64,000 nt of DNA from Stachybotrys elegans. Lineage: Eukaryota; Ascomycota; Sordariomycetes; Hypocreales; Stachybotryaceae. The notes beneath the pieces were generated by a model, which saw nothing but the letters and a program-made list of their open reading frames with translations, did not search any database and was not told where the DNA came from. Positions within the stretch are counted from its first letter, which is position 1; each line of letters begins with the position of its first letter. Where the stretch lies: positions 1,488,001-1,552,000 of the forward strand of contig JAGPNK010000008.1 of assembly GCA_020746835.1 (NCBI GenBank). Reading direction: 5' to 3'. A program made the translations under genes and the position numbers. This document shows positions 36,073-46,400 of the stretch, piece after piece.

Positions 36073-37477
36073 GCAATAACTTAGTCTATTAGCTTAGTAC
36101 CCTGCAGATTGAAACCCATAACTCGTCCGAGAGACTGTAAGAAACATTTACCCAGGAGTGCAATTTCGTCTAGTACCCAAAAGCCACAGTAAAGAAAGGG
36201 GGTCAATTAATGTTAAAGACAAGCTCAGAGAATGCCTGAACTTACATCAGAGCCACGAACCCAGTAGTTAATGTGACTGAATAATATTATCATCTGTGCA
36301 GTGACTTTTTGACGAAGCCTTTATAGACACCATCAATATAAACCGCTTTAGCTCGAAACTCGGCATTAGTAGCAATAGTGCTACAGTAATTGGCAGTCCG
36401 TTGTACCTATCAGGTATAGTTGGTTATTGGGACGAAAAGAAAACTGAGACGACGTCTCTTCTAGACACTACCCGTCTGAGAACCCAATACGTCGATATGA
36501 TGGCAAATCAGTATGGTGCCGATGGGGTGTTTGTCATAAAACAGAACCAAAAAGGAACGGAATGGTCAACTGCTGCCTGCTGAAATCACGTGAGATGACA
36601 ACTGTTTCTATATGCCCGTCGGGTAGTCTTGACTTTGTTCAATACTACATTGTGTAGTTAGATTGCGAAGGACCTGCACAAGCACAATATCTCACAACGC
36701 TGATCCCTCCGAGCCAGTGGGAACATGTCAGAAGCCCCAGACTTCTCCAAACCTGAGAGTAGGTTTGCGGCGCTTTCTGGCCTGTCTTCCTTACCCTTTT
36801 GGGCACCCCCCCGGCAATTGTTGCAGCGAAGAAACGAATGACGTTATAAATGCGGGGAGTACGTCGACTGCAAACGTCTATCCATTTGGAAGCAACCCCT
36901 TGAAGCGAACAAATAATACGAGGTCGCGGCCTGAAGGGTAGCAGAGCATCATTACTAGAATGCAATTCGGAGACGGTGTTTCCTCAAATCAGCGGACCAC
37001 GCTATTCTTAACTAATAATGTCCTCACTGCCCATGCGACTCTAGACCAAACAGTTGAAGGGGAAGACGGCGAATTATCAATTCACTGAAAGGCCTTGCAG
37101 GCTTAGATATCCTCTCAGACTTCCTATTCGAGTTGGCGAGGCGACAGTTAGAGGCAAGCGCATCCTGAGCCCCCCCAGGCATATCTACCTTCGGCTTCGG
37201 CCGCCAAAGATACTCAGGTATACAAACAACTGCAAGTATCAGGCTTTCCCCTGCTGGTTACTGAAGCTGCTTCGTGGACCATGAAAACCTCAGAACCCCC
37301 CGCGCGCAAGGACTGTTGAAGTCCATGCGCCAGACAGACTTGTAACCTTTGTACCAACCCCCCCCCCCCCCTCCCCCATTCCAAACCAGAATAGGCCAAG
37401 CTGCTAACTATGGACACCTTCACTGCCCTTCTCCGACTGACCGACAATCACCGTCTTACCCTCATGACTCAATCCGG
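36073..37477. other. Intergenic region with C-tract
   Basis: About 1.4 kb. A frame at about 36305-36583 (contains SPLYLSGIVGYWDEKK) looks protein-like, but no start codon or in-phase acceptor opens it, so it is left unassigned. The remaining part holds no recognisable gene. A homopolymer C tract lies at 37358-37371. Confidence 0.35.
37358..37371. repeat. Poly-C tract (14 C)
   Basis: Fourteen consecutive C, then T and five more C. It lies just beyond the 3' end of the CCCH gene. Length is likely variable between strains and hard to sequence. Confidence 0.9.
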
Positions 37478-38904
37478 TCAGCCATCCCGATGGCCGTAAA
37501 TACATCTTTTATCTTCACACTTGCCATCTTTCATCCGCGCTTTGCACACCGTCCCCCGGATGAAAAACCACAGCGCATCAAACTGGTCATCCGTCAATGC
37601 CTTGTGTTTATGGCTGCGCTTGCAGTCGCCCGAGAGGCACTCGCCCTTGAGATATAGCGCAGGGCAAAGCCCCGAACCCTGTGCCCATTTCTTCAACCCC
37701 TCGGATAGTTTCAACCACTTATCTATCCTCCCAAACACACCCCACTGAACATCCTCGAGCCTCTTGGCCTGCTGGAATTCGGGGAACTTAAACTTATTTC
37801 CCGGTAGCGGCAATGGCCGGGCCGAGGCCATTCGCGAAGGCCCTTTAGGCGCTCCATCGCCGGGGCCATAGCCACTTACCGCGAACAACTTACCAAAGGT
37901 GACTACCGGCAGCTCCAACTTCTTCATGGCCGCCGGCATGTCCGGGCCTCCTAGAAAAGTGATCCTAGACCGAAGATCACCATCCCCCACGAACTGCCCC
38001 AGAAAGGGCGCATACCCGGCATCGTGGCAACAGCCAAGGAGGATATGGACGCATTGCCGATTGTAGACAAGCAACTGCAAGGTTTCTGTTGTTCCGTAGT
38101 CAGCTCAATAGCAACAAGTCACCCCCTGCTAGGCTGCAGACTTCGACGCTTACCCCGTATCTTGTTATCCGCACTCTCCTTGACCGAGCAAACATCTGCA
38201 AAATTAAAGAGACCCTGACGCATGTTGAAGCCAGCCACAAAATCCCTGAGCTGATTTGCGTCCCGCAGCTTGCCCTGCTGTACCAATGCCTTGCCAAGTC
38301 CACCTACATTGGCAAAGGCGCTGACCGTGACCTTTACTGACTGGCTGTTCTCCAGGTGCAGGTCCTGTTTCATAAACATCCGGACCTTCTCCGCCAGCTC
38401 GTCCGCTGCCGTCTGCCCACCCTGGGCACCATCCGCCAACAAATCATGCCGAAACTAACTTGTTAGTGGTCTTCAGATCTGCCCATAACAAGGCCAGGTA
38501 GATTCCCTTACGATATAATTATCCGCATCAGCGTCTAACAAAACTGCAATGAAGTTGTGGGTTTCCTAGGCGTTGTATATTAGTTCGGACCATCACCCTT
38601 CGCGATACGGCCAATGGCCAAATGACTCTCTTACATCTCGTCTTCTCTCTTGCTTTAGTTCCTCCACCTCCTGCTGTAGTCGACGTCGCGCGTGCTGCTC
38701 GGTCTCCAGATCGAGCTCTGACTGGCGGGCCGATCGCTTTGTGACCTCCAGCTGTTCCAATAGTTCCTGTGGTAATCCCATCAGATGCTTGCCATGGACC
38801 TACTGGGAAAGTACCTTCCGTACCTCGAGTAGCTCTAGATGCCGGCTGGAAGCCGCTTTTACGTCGGACACTCGATCACGATAATTCTTGTCCTGCTGTG
38901 CCAT
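37478..38904 (-). CDS. Tandem CCCH zinc-finger protein with coiled-coil N-terminus
   Basis: Four exons in phase (38904-38635, 38565-38512, 38454-38154, 38085-37478), 411 codons. The N-terminal part is a coiled coil (LEQLEVTKRSARQSELDLET). The middle belongs to the fungal family whose domain opens NFIAVLLDADADNYIFRHDLL and includes FVAGFNMRQGLFNFADVC and CVHILLGCCHDAGYAPFLG. The C-terminus has two fingers C-X8-C-X4-C-X3-H: LCPALYLKGECLSGDCKRSH and VCKARMKDGKCEDKRCIYGH. Such proteins are presumed RNA or DNA binders. Oddity: with the upstream ATG 38904 an in-frame TAG occurs at 38800-38802 (codon 35). Starting at ATG 38781 gives an uninterrupted 369 aa protein that keeps all domains but loses the first part of the coiled coil. 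I give the full extent; the real start is open. Confidence 0.75.
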
Positions 38905-39146
38905 ATTGTGAGTATACTATCGGGTCGCATTGTGTAGCCCCAGCATCAGCGGATAACTCAAATATAATGATGAGAGGAGTGCCCAATGTGATTGGAAAGG
39001 AAGGTAAAAATAATTTGTTGAAATTGGTAGCAACACCCGCTGCCCTGATTAGTGCAAACGGATAAATTGTTTATCCGCCTTTAGAATCTCTGTGGGGCTA
39101 CCCTACAATAGTCCTTTGGTTTGTTAATGAGCTCTGAAACCTTCAA

Positions 39147-40652
39147 CTAGACTTCAGAAAGGCAGCCGCCATCAGCCCTAGCCGTCTGGCAGGCTATTGC
39201 TGAGAAGCCTCCGTTGCTCTTGACCGGGATTGATATAGAGGAGTCTACTCTAATATCTGTATGAATTATTCTTTCAATTACGGTTCGGTTCCCATCATCA
39301 CCAATTGAGCCAGGACTACATTCAAGGACAAGAGCTTTGTCTTTTGGCAAATTCGTAGTTGTCAGCTCGAAGGTTTGTGCATTGTGCATCTCCATTGAAG
39401 ACACCGGCAAAGTAATACTGATTCATTAAATTAGATAGTCGGCCAACGATGATAGCCTTGCCATGACATACGCCATCCAGCAGATCCGAGTCTTGCCAGA
39501 CTGAAGGGAGTTCCTTGTACATTCGGGCCGCGAGAGGGTAGCTCCCGATGACTTCAGGTTTGTCGCCAGGATGCTGCCAGAGAGCCTCAAACACAATAAA
39601 TCTGGCAAGTCCGCATCCGACAGAACACTGTTCTAATTGTTCGCGTTGTCGCTCGTCAGTGTCAAAGATTCCTGTCGTCATGTAAATACTGGGAGTGAAG
39701 GCCATGCCGCCAATCAACCCTCTTGCTAGAGACATGACAGTGTGACGAAACGCAGTGAAGGTGGGAGCTTCATCTCCTCGGACGGCCTCAACGGTCATAA
39801 GGTGCGGCCACTGTCGCTTTCTGCCATGGGGAGGCGGGCAGCCATGGAAATTAACCATCATCTGTGTCTCAGCCGTCTGTTCTAGGGCATAGTACATTTG
39901 CTCATGTGTCGCTTGTAAATCGGATAGAAAGAAGTCGATCTTGGCTCCTTTGAAACCCCAGACCTTCATATCGGCAATATGTCCAGCAACGTCAACTGGA
40001 GATTCCCCCTGATTCGAGTTATACCAGATGAGAACCTCGAATTCTCTATTCCTGGCGTACTCGACAAGATTTGGAATATCGTCCGGGCTCCAACCCTCAT
40101 CAACCAACATAAATAGCCAATTTCGATAGCGGCGAGATCTGCGTATTCTGTTAGGCGCGTGTAGTTCCTAACGATATAACGTTCTGGAGGCCAATGCCAA
40201 GCAACGTTGCCTGGCTTGATCCAGCTCTGGTCCGTAATGCTCGAGGGTGGGCTGGGATCTTGGTCGAGATGGCTCTTAAACAAAGTGCGAGGATCACCAA
40301 CCACTGGGATCAAATTTCTTCAAGTCGGCACTGGTACACTTTGGAAGATGCCACCTAATAGCTTAGAACTTACCCGCGATTCGCCAGGGGGTGAAGTTCG
40401 ACGCTTCAACTCGATGGTGCCATCCTCGGTGAGCTCAAAAGAATATTCTAGGGAGCCAGATGAATTGGCAAGTTGCGACCCTTGCCAACGTCTGTCAACA
40501 TCTCCTTCGATCAGTTGTACCCACTGGTCACTGGCAGAAGTTCCTGCATTGGCAAGGGAGGGCATCATAATTCGTCCAGAGTCCGAGAGCCCTCTCGAGG
40601 CATCACTCTCGATCCATTCTCCTTCATACGAGGTGTTCTCCGGGTCATCCAT
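39147..40652 (-). pseudogene. GH97-family glycosidase, multiply broken
   Basis: Minus-strand pieces of a glycoside hydrolase 97 (PF10566) protein in three frames. The N-terminal piece 40652-40372 contains GSLEYSFELTEDGTIELKRR. The catalytic region starts at about 40315 with VVGDPRTLFKSHLDQD and SWIKPGNVAWHW. It changes frame near 40110 and continues from 40110 as MLVDEGWSPDDIPNLVEYA, then KGAKIDFFLSD and MVNFHGCPPPHG. At 39375-39388 a perfect 7 bp tandem duplication shifts the frame again. Omitting one copy restores AGVFNGDAQTFELTTTNLP and the C-terminal beta domain ending at 39147. The region between the N-terminal and catalytic pieces is shorter than the family needs, so an internal deletion is also likely. 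Bacterial GH97 enzymes cleave alpha-glucosides or alpha-galactosides; this copy cannot be functional. Confidence 0.75.
39375..39388. repeat. 7 bp perfect tandem duplication inside GH97 pseudogene
   Basis: Two adjacent copies of TTGTGCA on the plus strand. Removing one copy restores the GH97 frame at the GVFNGDAQ segment. It is a likely replication-slippage event. Confidence 0.8.
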
Positions 40653-40659
40653 CTATTTG

Positions 40660-41487
40660 AGTAAGCCAAAGGGACCTACCGAAGGGTTTCGCGAGTTATG
40701 CTTACTAGGTATGATGCTGTGCGGCGGTTGCCCGGACCAAAACGATGATTGCCCCCAAGATTGTGGAGCAGCTTTAGACTTGCTACAATCCCGCATAGAC
40801 GCAGATGACTTTATGTCTGGTCTTTTAAATGGTACTCGAGGCATATTTGAATCCGCACCCACCACCCGTCTTTGTATGGCTGACTACCCGGCCTTCTGCA
40901 ATACTGAGATGGATGCATGCGACACCATCAGCTTTAAATTTGGCTGCTACGACAACAACATCCTGCCACTGATCAAAGAGCGGCGCCAACGCATGAACGA
41001 CTTGACCCGTAGGGTAAACACGGTTATAGAAAGCCTTGCCCGCAGTTTCTCACCTCCACCAGGTGGATCCAGTTACTATGTCGACGTAGACCCCTATTTC
41101 GAAGGCCACCGCTTCTATGACGAAGGGGTCAGTGAGCCCAGCTACCGCAGCCCAGATGTATGGTTCTATCGGTTTGAGTATTGGACCGAAGGCACCTTTA
41201 TTCTGCCAAAAGTCCAATTGGTTGGAGACAACTGCACTGCAATCTGGGAGGACGACGGAGACCCTGGAAATTATTTTAGCTGCCTGCTAAATAATGCCAC
41301 AATGTCTGGGGATCCTATAGATCTCAGCACGTTGTCCAATAACGTCCCCGACGATGGGGACGTGGATCTATCATCAAGCGGTGGATCTGAGCTGCCCGCC
41401 TTCCTGGCGCGTATTTTCCATCCGACGATCAAAGGCTTTGGAGCTTACAAGCAGGCGTTTATTGATGCATACCGAGTTTTTAGTTAA
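40660..41487 (+). pseudogene. C-terminal fragment of an SGNH/GDSL hydrolase
   Basis: From about 40700 the plus strand encodes LCGGCPDQNDDCPQDC, then CDTISFKFGCYDNN and the helix RQRMNDLTRRVNTVIESLA. The terminal block VDVDPYFEGHRFYDEGVSEP followed by PDVWFYRFEYW corresponds to the end of secreted fungal SGNH esterases, where the catalytic Asp/His pair lies next to the GHRF motif. The catalytic serine block (GDS) and the other N-terminal blocks are absent. Upstream the same frame runs on into the antisense of the GH97 piece purely by chance. The fragment stops normally at 41485-41487. It is 5' truncated and lacks a plausible start, so it is probably not expressed as an enzyme. Confidence 0.65.
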
Positions 41488-41789
41488 ATCCACGCAAGGT
41501 TGCCTTGGTGTTACTGGATACTGAGATGGCGGTCGCCAGAGTTAGCGACGCAAGACAGAGACTTCGTTGTCTAGGTGCGGAAAGAGGATAGAAGTTGGGA
41601 GCACAAGTTAAACGGGTGTATTGGTGTAAATAGTAGAATCAATTATAGAAGGTTCTCATAACATCCAACACAAAGGGACAGGAATCTGACAGATAGTCCA
41701 ACGAAGCGCAAAGTTGGCCCTCCAAGTCATCATGCGGTTCAAAATACCCCTAGTGACAAGAATAGGTGTGTCACCCTCCATGGCGACAC

Positions 41790-42317
41790 CTATTTGCGAT
41801 ACTCCGCATCGGCCTTTTCGAGAGCAGCAAGGAGCCGGGCCTCTAGGCCGTGAGCTTCTTCATTCCTTCTATTGCCTGCCAAGCCAAGGAGGAGATCAAT
41901 GGCGCCCTGAGCAGCAGCCTTGTAGCTTTCGACCATCCTCAAAGCGGTGGGTCTGCCCACGATAGGGAGCCGCAAGATTTGTTGTTTCTTCTGAATGGCA
42001 TCATTGGCGTATATCTCAACCTCCTCCACAATCTTTGCGGCAATCTCAAATCCTCGATCCACCAAAGCGTTGTCAGGAGCAGGCGTATTGTCTTGGAGTG
42101 CTTTTGTGTCCTGGATTGCCTTGTTCACCACTGGAGAGACGTTTTGACAGTCGGCGAGCACAAAGGTTGCTGAGAGAGGTGACCCGTTCCAGTCTTGAAT
42201 GCCTTGCCCGCAGCGGTGAATCGCTTGTCCAATAGATTCTAGTTCATCTGTTGAATAGCTTGCGGCCGCCGCGGCGAAATCCACGCCCGCGGCGAGAAGA
42301 AAAATCGAGAAACGCAT
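41790..42317 (-). CDS. Secreted HsbA-like wall/surface protein
   Basis: Single-exon gene of 175 aa. The N-terminus MRFSIFLLAAGVDFAAAAAS is a signal peptide. The remainder is a helical protein of the hydrophobic surface binding protein A / galactomannoprotein type (PF12296). Its length, all-helical pattern, few cysteines (CGQG, ADCQN) and alternating Ala/Asp/Lys helices (NKAIQDTKALQDNTPAPDNA, VDRGFEIAAKIVEEVEI) fit that family. Family members sit in the wall or medium and bind hydrophobic surfaces or lipids. The ATG at 42317 opens directly into the signal peptide. A charged C-terminus (EKADAEYRK) lacks a GPI signal. The family call rests on overall pattern, not on a catalytic motif. Confidence 0.6.
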   Translation of the reverse strand: MRFSIFLLAAGVDFAAAAASYSTDELESIGQAIHRCGQGIQDWNGSPLSATFVLADCQNVSPVVNKAIQDTKALQDNTPAPDNALVDRGFEIAAKIVEEVEIYANDAIQKKQQILRLPIVGRPTALRMVESYKAAAQGAIDLLLGLAGNRRNEEAHGLEARLLAALEKADAEYRK

Positions 42318-43411
42318 TTTGAAGCAGTATGGAGGCAGAAGGTGAATGCAGTCTGTAGTGCTGGTGGAATGAGTGAGTATTGATAGGAGACTTCGTTGAA
42401 CAATTCTGGCCGACGCAACGTGTCTTTATAACACATCGTTCAAGCCCACTCACCGCCTTACTGACTATCAGCCGGGAAAGCCAGATACCACGATTGGAAA
42501 ATGTGGTTATCCATTGGAACCTAGTCTTGGCTCACCGCAAGAGCCTGTCTGAGTAGTCGACTAGAGCTAGGACAGCCAGAGAGCGATGCCAGACCTACAT
42601 CGGCTGTTGGATAGCCCATCATATCAATTCCGATTTCGGACAACTCAGCTGATATGTTGCATTGCCAAAAGTTCCCAAATCCACCCTTAACCCGTGGCCG
42701 ACTTTGCTCACGAACGTGACCATCTACCGCGCCGACACGTAGCTGCCGACATGCATGTAAGATGATCTGGATCGGTACGTCACGCTTGGCGTCACATTGG
42801 GAGCTGAAAGAATGCACCACAAGGGGAAGTCCATGTGGAGTATGGATGTGTTTTATTGCACCCAATATTCCGGCATTCATGGGATGAGAATTGCCGAAGC
42901 CACTGACCCACTGGCTAGCGAACCGCATCAAGGCCAGTCTTGTCATACTTCACGTCATTGGAACAAGAAGTGATACACAGGCCAGTGTTCTTTCGACAGT
43001 GCCGGGTAAATCACATCAAAGGCTGTGAGCGAGCTGAGCTGAGCATATTGCCGAAGTTGGGCAGCAGCAGGCACATGCCGACAGGTTTGACGCTGCCGGC
43101 AAAAGGAACCGGCAGAATCATGCCATCTTACTATCCATGGGTGGAACAGGGCTTGTGCTTACGATTACGTGCTTGTGCTGGCATTGTGAAGCATCAAGGT
43201 TCATGTGTGGTAAGCAGTACAGCACAATAAATTATGTGAAAATTATGAACCCCCAACTATCCCTCCCTTCTTTCTCAACATAATTTTCATCAATTGTCAT
43301 TTGTGATTTGATGTCGTTGTTCTCGTCAGGGGGGGGGGGGGGGGGTTGAAGTCGCCAGTCTGTATCCCATTACGACACACGAATGTAAATCCCCCATTCC
43401 TCCAACTTGCC
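42318..43411. other. Intergenic region with G-tract
   Basis: About 1.1 kb between the wall-protein start and the 3' end of the second PKS. An antisense frame at 42521-42946 has no family features. A homopolymer G tract lies at 43329-43345. No gene is supported. Confidence 0.4.
43329..43345. repeat. Poly-G tract (17 G)
   Basis: Seventeen consecutive G, about 70 bp beyond the stop codon of the second PKS. In the transcribed sense it would be a C tract in the 3' UTR if the transcript extends that far. Confidence 0.9.
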
Positions 43412-46400
43412 CTATTCTTTCAGTCTGTAGTTAGCTTTCAACTTGCCGAGTATCAGTTTCCCTAGCCCTCCAATGGTTGCCGAGGTCTTGATGTCAATGA
43501 GACTTATATCCAACAGCATCACTCGTCGAAGCCGATCTCGCAACTCGACGCCGTGCAACGAATCCACGCCCAGAGAATTGAAATCCTTGGAAATATCGAT
43601 GTCGTCGGTGGGAAGTAGCAGCATGCCGTAGATGACCCGACCAAGCGCCATGGAGATGTCGTTTAGAGTGCTCTCTTTGGTAAGAATCTGAGGATTACTT
43701 GCCACGTCCTTCAGAATCTTCCTCATAGCCTCGCTGGCTGGATCCAGGCTGTCATCTTCGACTGACTGGGCTGTTTTGCACAGAGATGTTCGAATGTCGT
43801 GCTGCAGAGGTGATTTGGAGGCCGAATTGGCTGTCGCCAACCCCACGGCCGTATGTGAGAGGTTGACGTATCCATTGGCTGGCCTGGTGTTGTTGTGGGG
43901 TTGAGCCGATAGAATGCTGAAGTGAACGGCCTCCAGAATATCCTTCTCTTGAACCATTCGAAGATTCAAGCTGTTGTAGTATCTCATCATCTTCTCATTC
44001 TGGCTCACCCAGCCAACGTCCTCTACGGGACCCAGGTCGATGACGGAGCACGGCAGGCCAAGACCATGGCGGAATTGGACAAAGGAGTCGAGGAACGTAT
44101 TGGCTGCCGCGTAGTTGGCCTGGCCAACCTGACCCCAAAGGCCGATCAATGAGCTGAAGAGAATGAAGAAATCCAACTTGACTTCAGCCAATGCGTCGTG
44201 CAAGTTCCATGTCCCCGTCACCTTGGAGCCTATTCCGTCGGACCAGTTCCCATAATTCGTCTCAGACAGCGGAAGTTCCTTTCCAAAGCATTAGCGGACT
44301 GGTAATGTAATGAGTGGAATAAGGACTGTTCAGCTTACCCTTATCAGCATGGACATCTGAATGACGCCTGCGATTGGTGTTTCCGCCGCGCGCACTGCTC
44401 TCTGGACATCTGCCGCATCGGTCACGCTGCCTGCGACAGCGATTGCACGGCAACCATAGCCCTCAAGATCCCCAATGAACTCCTTGCTATCGTCAGACAA
44501 ACCTGCGGACCTAGAAAGGAACACAAAGTTTCTGGCACCCTTTTCCACGAACCAAATAGCCAGACTCCTTCCGAGTCCTCCAAGCCCCCCAACCATGAGG
44601 TAAGTTCGCTTGGGGTCGAAAAGAGCCTTGCTGTCGTCTGGGACTGCAGAAATGTCGTCTTGACTTTCTGGAAACTTGATAATCACCTTACCGACGTGTT
44701 CGCCTTTTCTCAGGAAACGGAACGCGTCCGATATGGTGTCCGGTGTGAAGACGTGACGCGGCTCAATGCTTGGCAAGCCATGAACTTTGACAGCCTCTAT
44801 TCCTTTCTCCAGATTGCTAGACGTTGTGTTAGTAATAGTTTACGCTTGTATCAGGAGGTAAGTCAGTCGATTTACCTCTTCTCACTCCTGTCGACGTCCC
44901 CAATGCACTCTTGGAAGTCTTCCATGTCAAGCCCAACGCATGTTCGGTTGTGTCTGAACATCTCGAGCGGGAGTTGACCGCGTTCAAACATGTCGCGCTT
45001 TCCGATCTCAATCATCTTGCCCCGCTTAGCAACGCATCGCCATGATGCATGCAGGAGCTCCCCAGAGAGAGAGTTAAGCACAAGATCAACTCCACGACCT
45101 CCGGTTGCTCGCATAATCCCGTCATAGAATGAATCATCCCGGGAGTGGAAGATGCGTTCCCTGGGTATGCCGAACCTTTGCTGGAGATGGCGTACTTTGG
45201 TCTCACTTCCCACTGTTGCGTATATCTGGAACAAGTTCAGGCTTCTGTTATTCACCGAAAGAAATGGCGGTACACTGCTCACCTCGAAACCAAATGCCTG
45301 GCTTATCATAATTGCGGCGAGTCCAACGCTTCCGCAGGCCGTATGAATCAGGACAGACTAGACAAGGTTAGTGATATAAGTTGGATGCTGACTGTGATTC
45401 CTCTTACCTGTCCTCTGCGTAGGTTCCCTTCCATCATTAGGGCAACCGTGGCAGTTGAGTACGCTACCGCTATGGTGGCCGCCTCTTCCAGGCTGGTTTG
45501 TGTCGGGGAGTGAACCACTTGGTATGCGTCGACCACTACACGGCTAGCAAGCGAGCCGGGAGCCATCACAATGACCTCGTCCCCAACCGCAAAGTTTTTG
45601 ACATGCTCTCCAACTCTGGCAATAACGCCAGAGGCCTCGATGCCAAAATTGTCTTTGGCTGCTGGAACGACGCCCATTGCAACCATAACGTCCTTTGATA
45701 TATTAGTATTAGACGGTGACTGTAATCTTGATCGACTTACGCGGAAGTTTAGCCCGGCACATTTCACCTCTATCTCAACATGACCAGGTGGGACACTCGG
45801 CTCATTCTGTTCAACCCAGTGCAATGAATTGAGGAGACCGTAATCGCCGACCTTCAGCCGCTTGACGGAACTCGTCTGGCCTTTGCTCGGTGCCGTTAGT
45901 TCAGTCGACATTGAGAACCAGTGGTATCTTCCGACATGCACCTCGCCTTCGGATAAGTAGAACTCGTAATCAAGGGTCTCAGGAGAGGACAGAACGTCGA
46001 AACCGTGTATTCGATGGAGAAGTGGTATCGTCGATGCAGCTGCTGTGTCGTTGAGCAGGTCTACCTCGACGGTAAACACCTGGGCTCCCATCTCTTGTCG
46101 CAGTGTTCGCATGAATCCAGGCACCAGACCATAGCGAGGGTCCGAACAGCGGACTTGAGCCGGGCGCGTAAGCCATGTGATGCGCGATTTCACCTTGCGC
46201 AAGAACCCCAGAAACGCTGCATATGTTTCTTGTGAAAATTCGTAGACAAAAGGTCGTTCCAGGTCAAGCGTGCAAATGATGTGCTCGCCGTCGATCGGAT
46301 CACTCTCGCTGAGCTTCATCCAGCGAACACTGACGTCTTTCTTCTCAAGCAAAGCAGCCAAGCCGATCGCAAAGTCGTGCCTGCTCGTCTCATAGAGAAT

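Noticed and set aside
36305..36583. Protein-like frame with SPLYLSGIVGYWDEKK as a terminal exon
   Set aside because: The good acceptor at 36301 is followed in phase by TGA, and no ATG opens the conserved-looking part, so no gene model works.
40207..41487. 426 aa continuous plus-strand frame as one protein
   Set aside because: The first part is antisense to the GH97 pieces; only the part after about 40660 resembles a protein family (SGNH). The fusion is by chance.
42521..42946. 141 aa minus-strand frame as a gene
   Set aside because: No signal peptide, domain or typical composition; it lies in a spacer and opens without leader context.
43329..43345. Poly-G tract as a transcription terminator or structured element
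   Set aside because: A plain homopolymer without stem; fungal termination does not use it. Kept only as a repeat.
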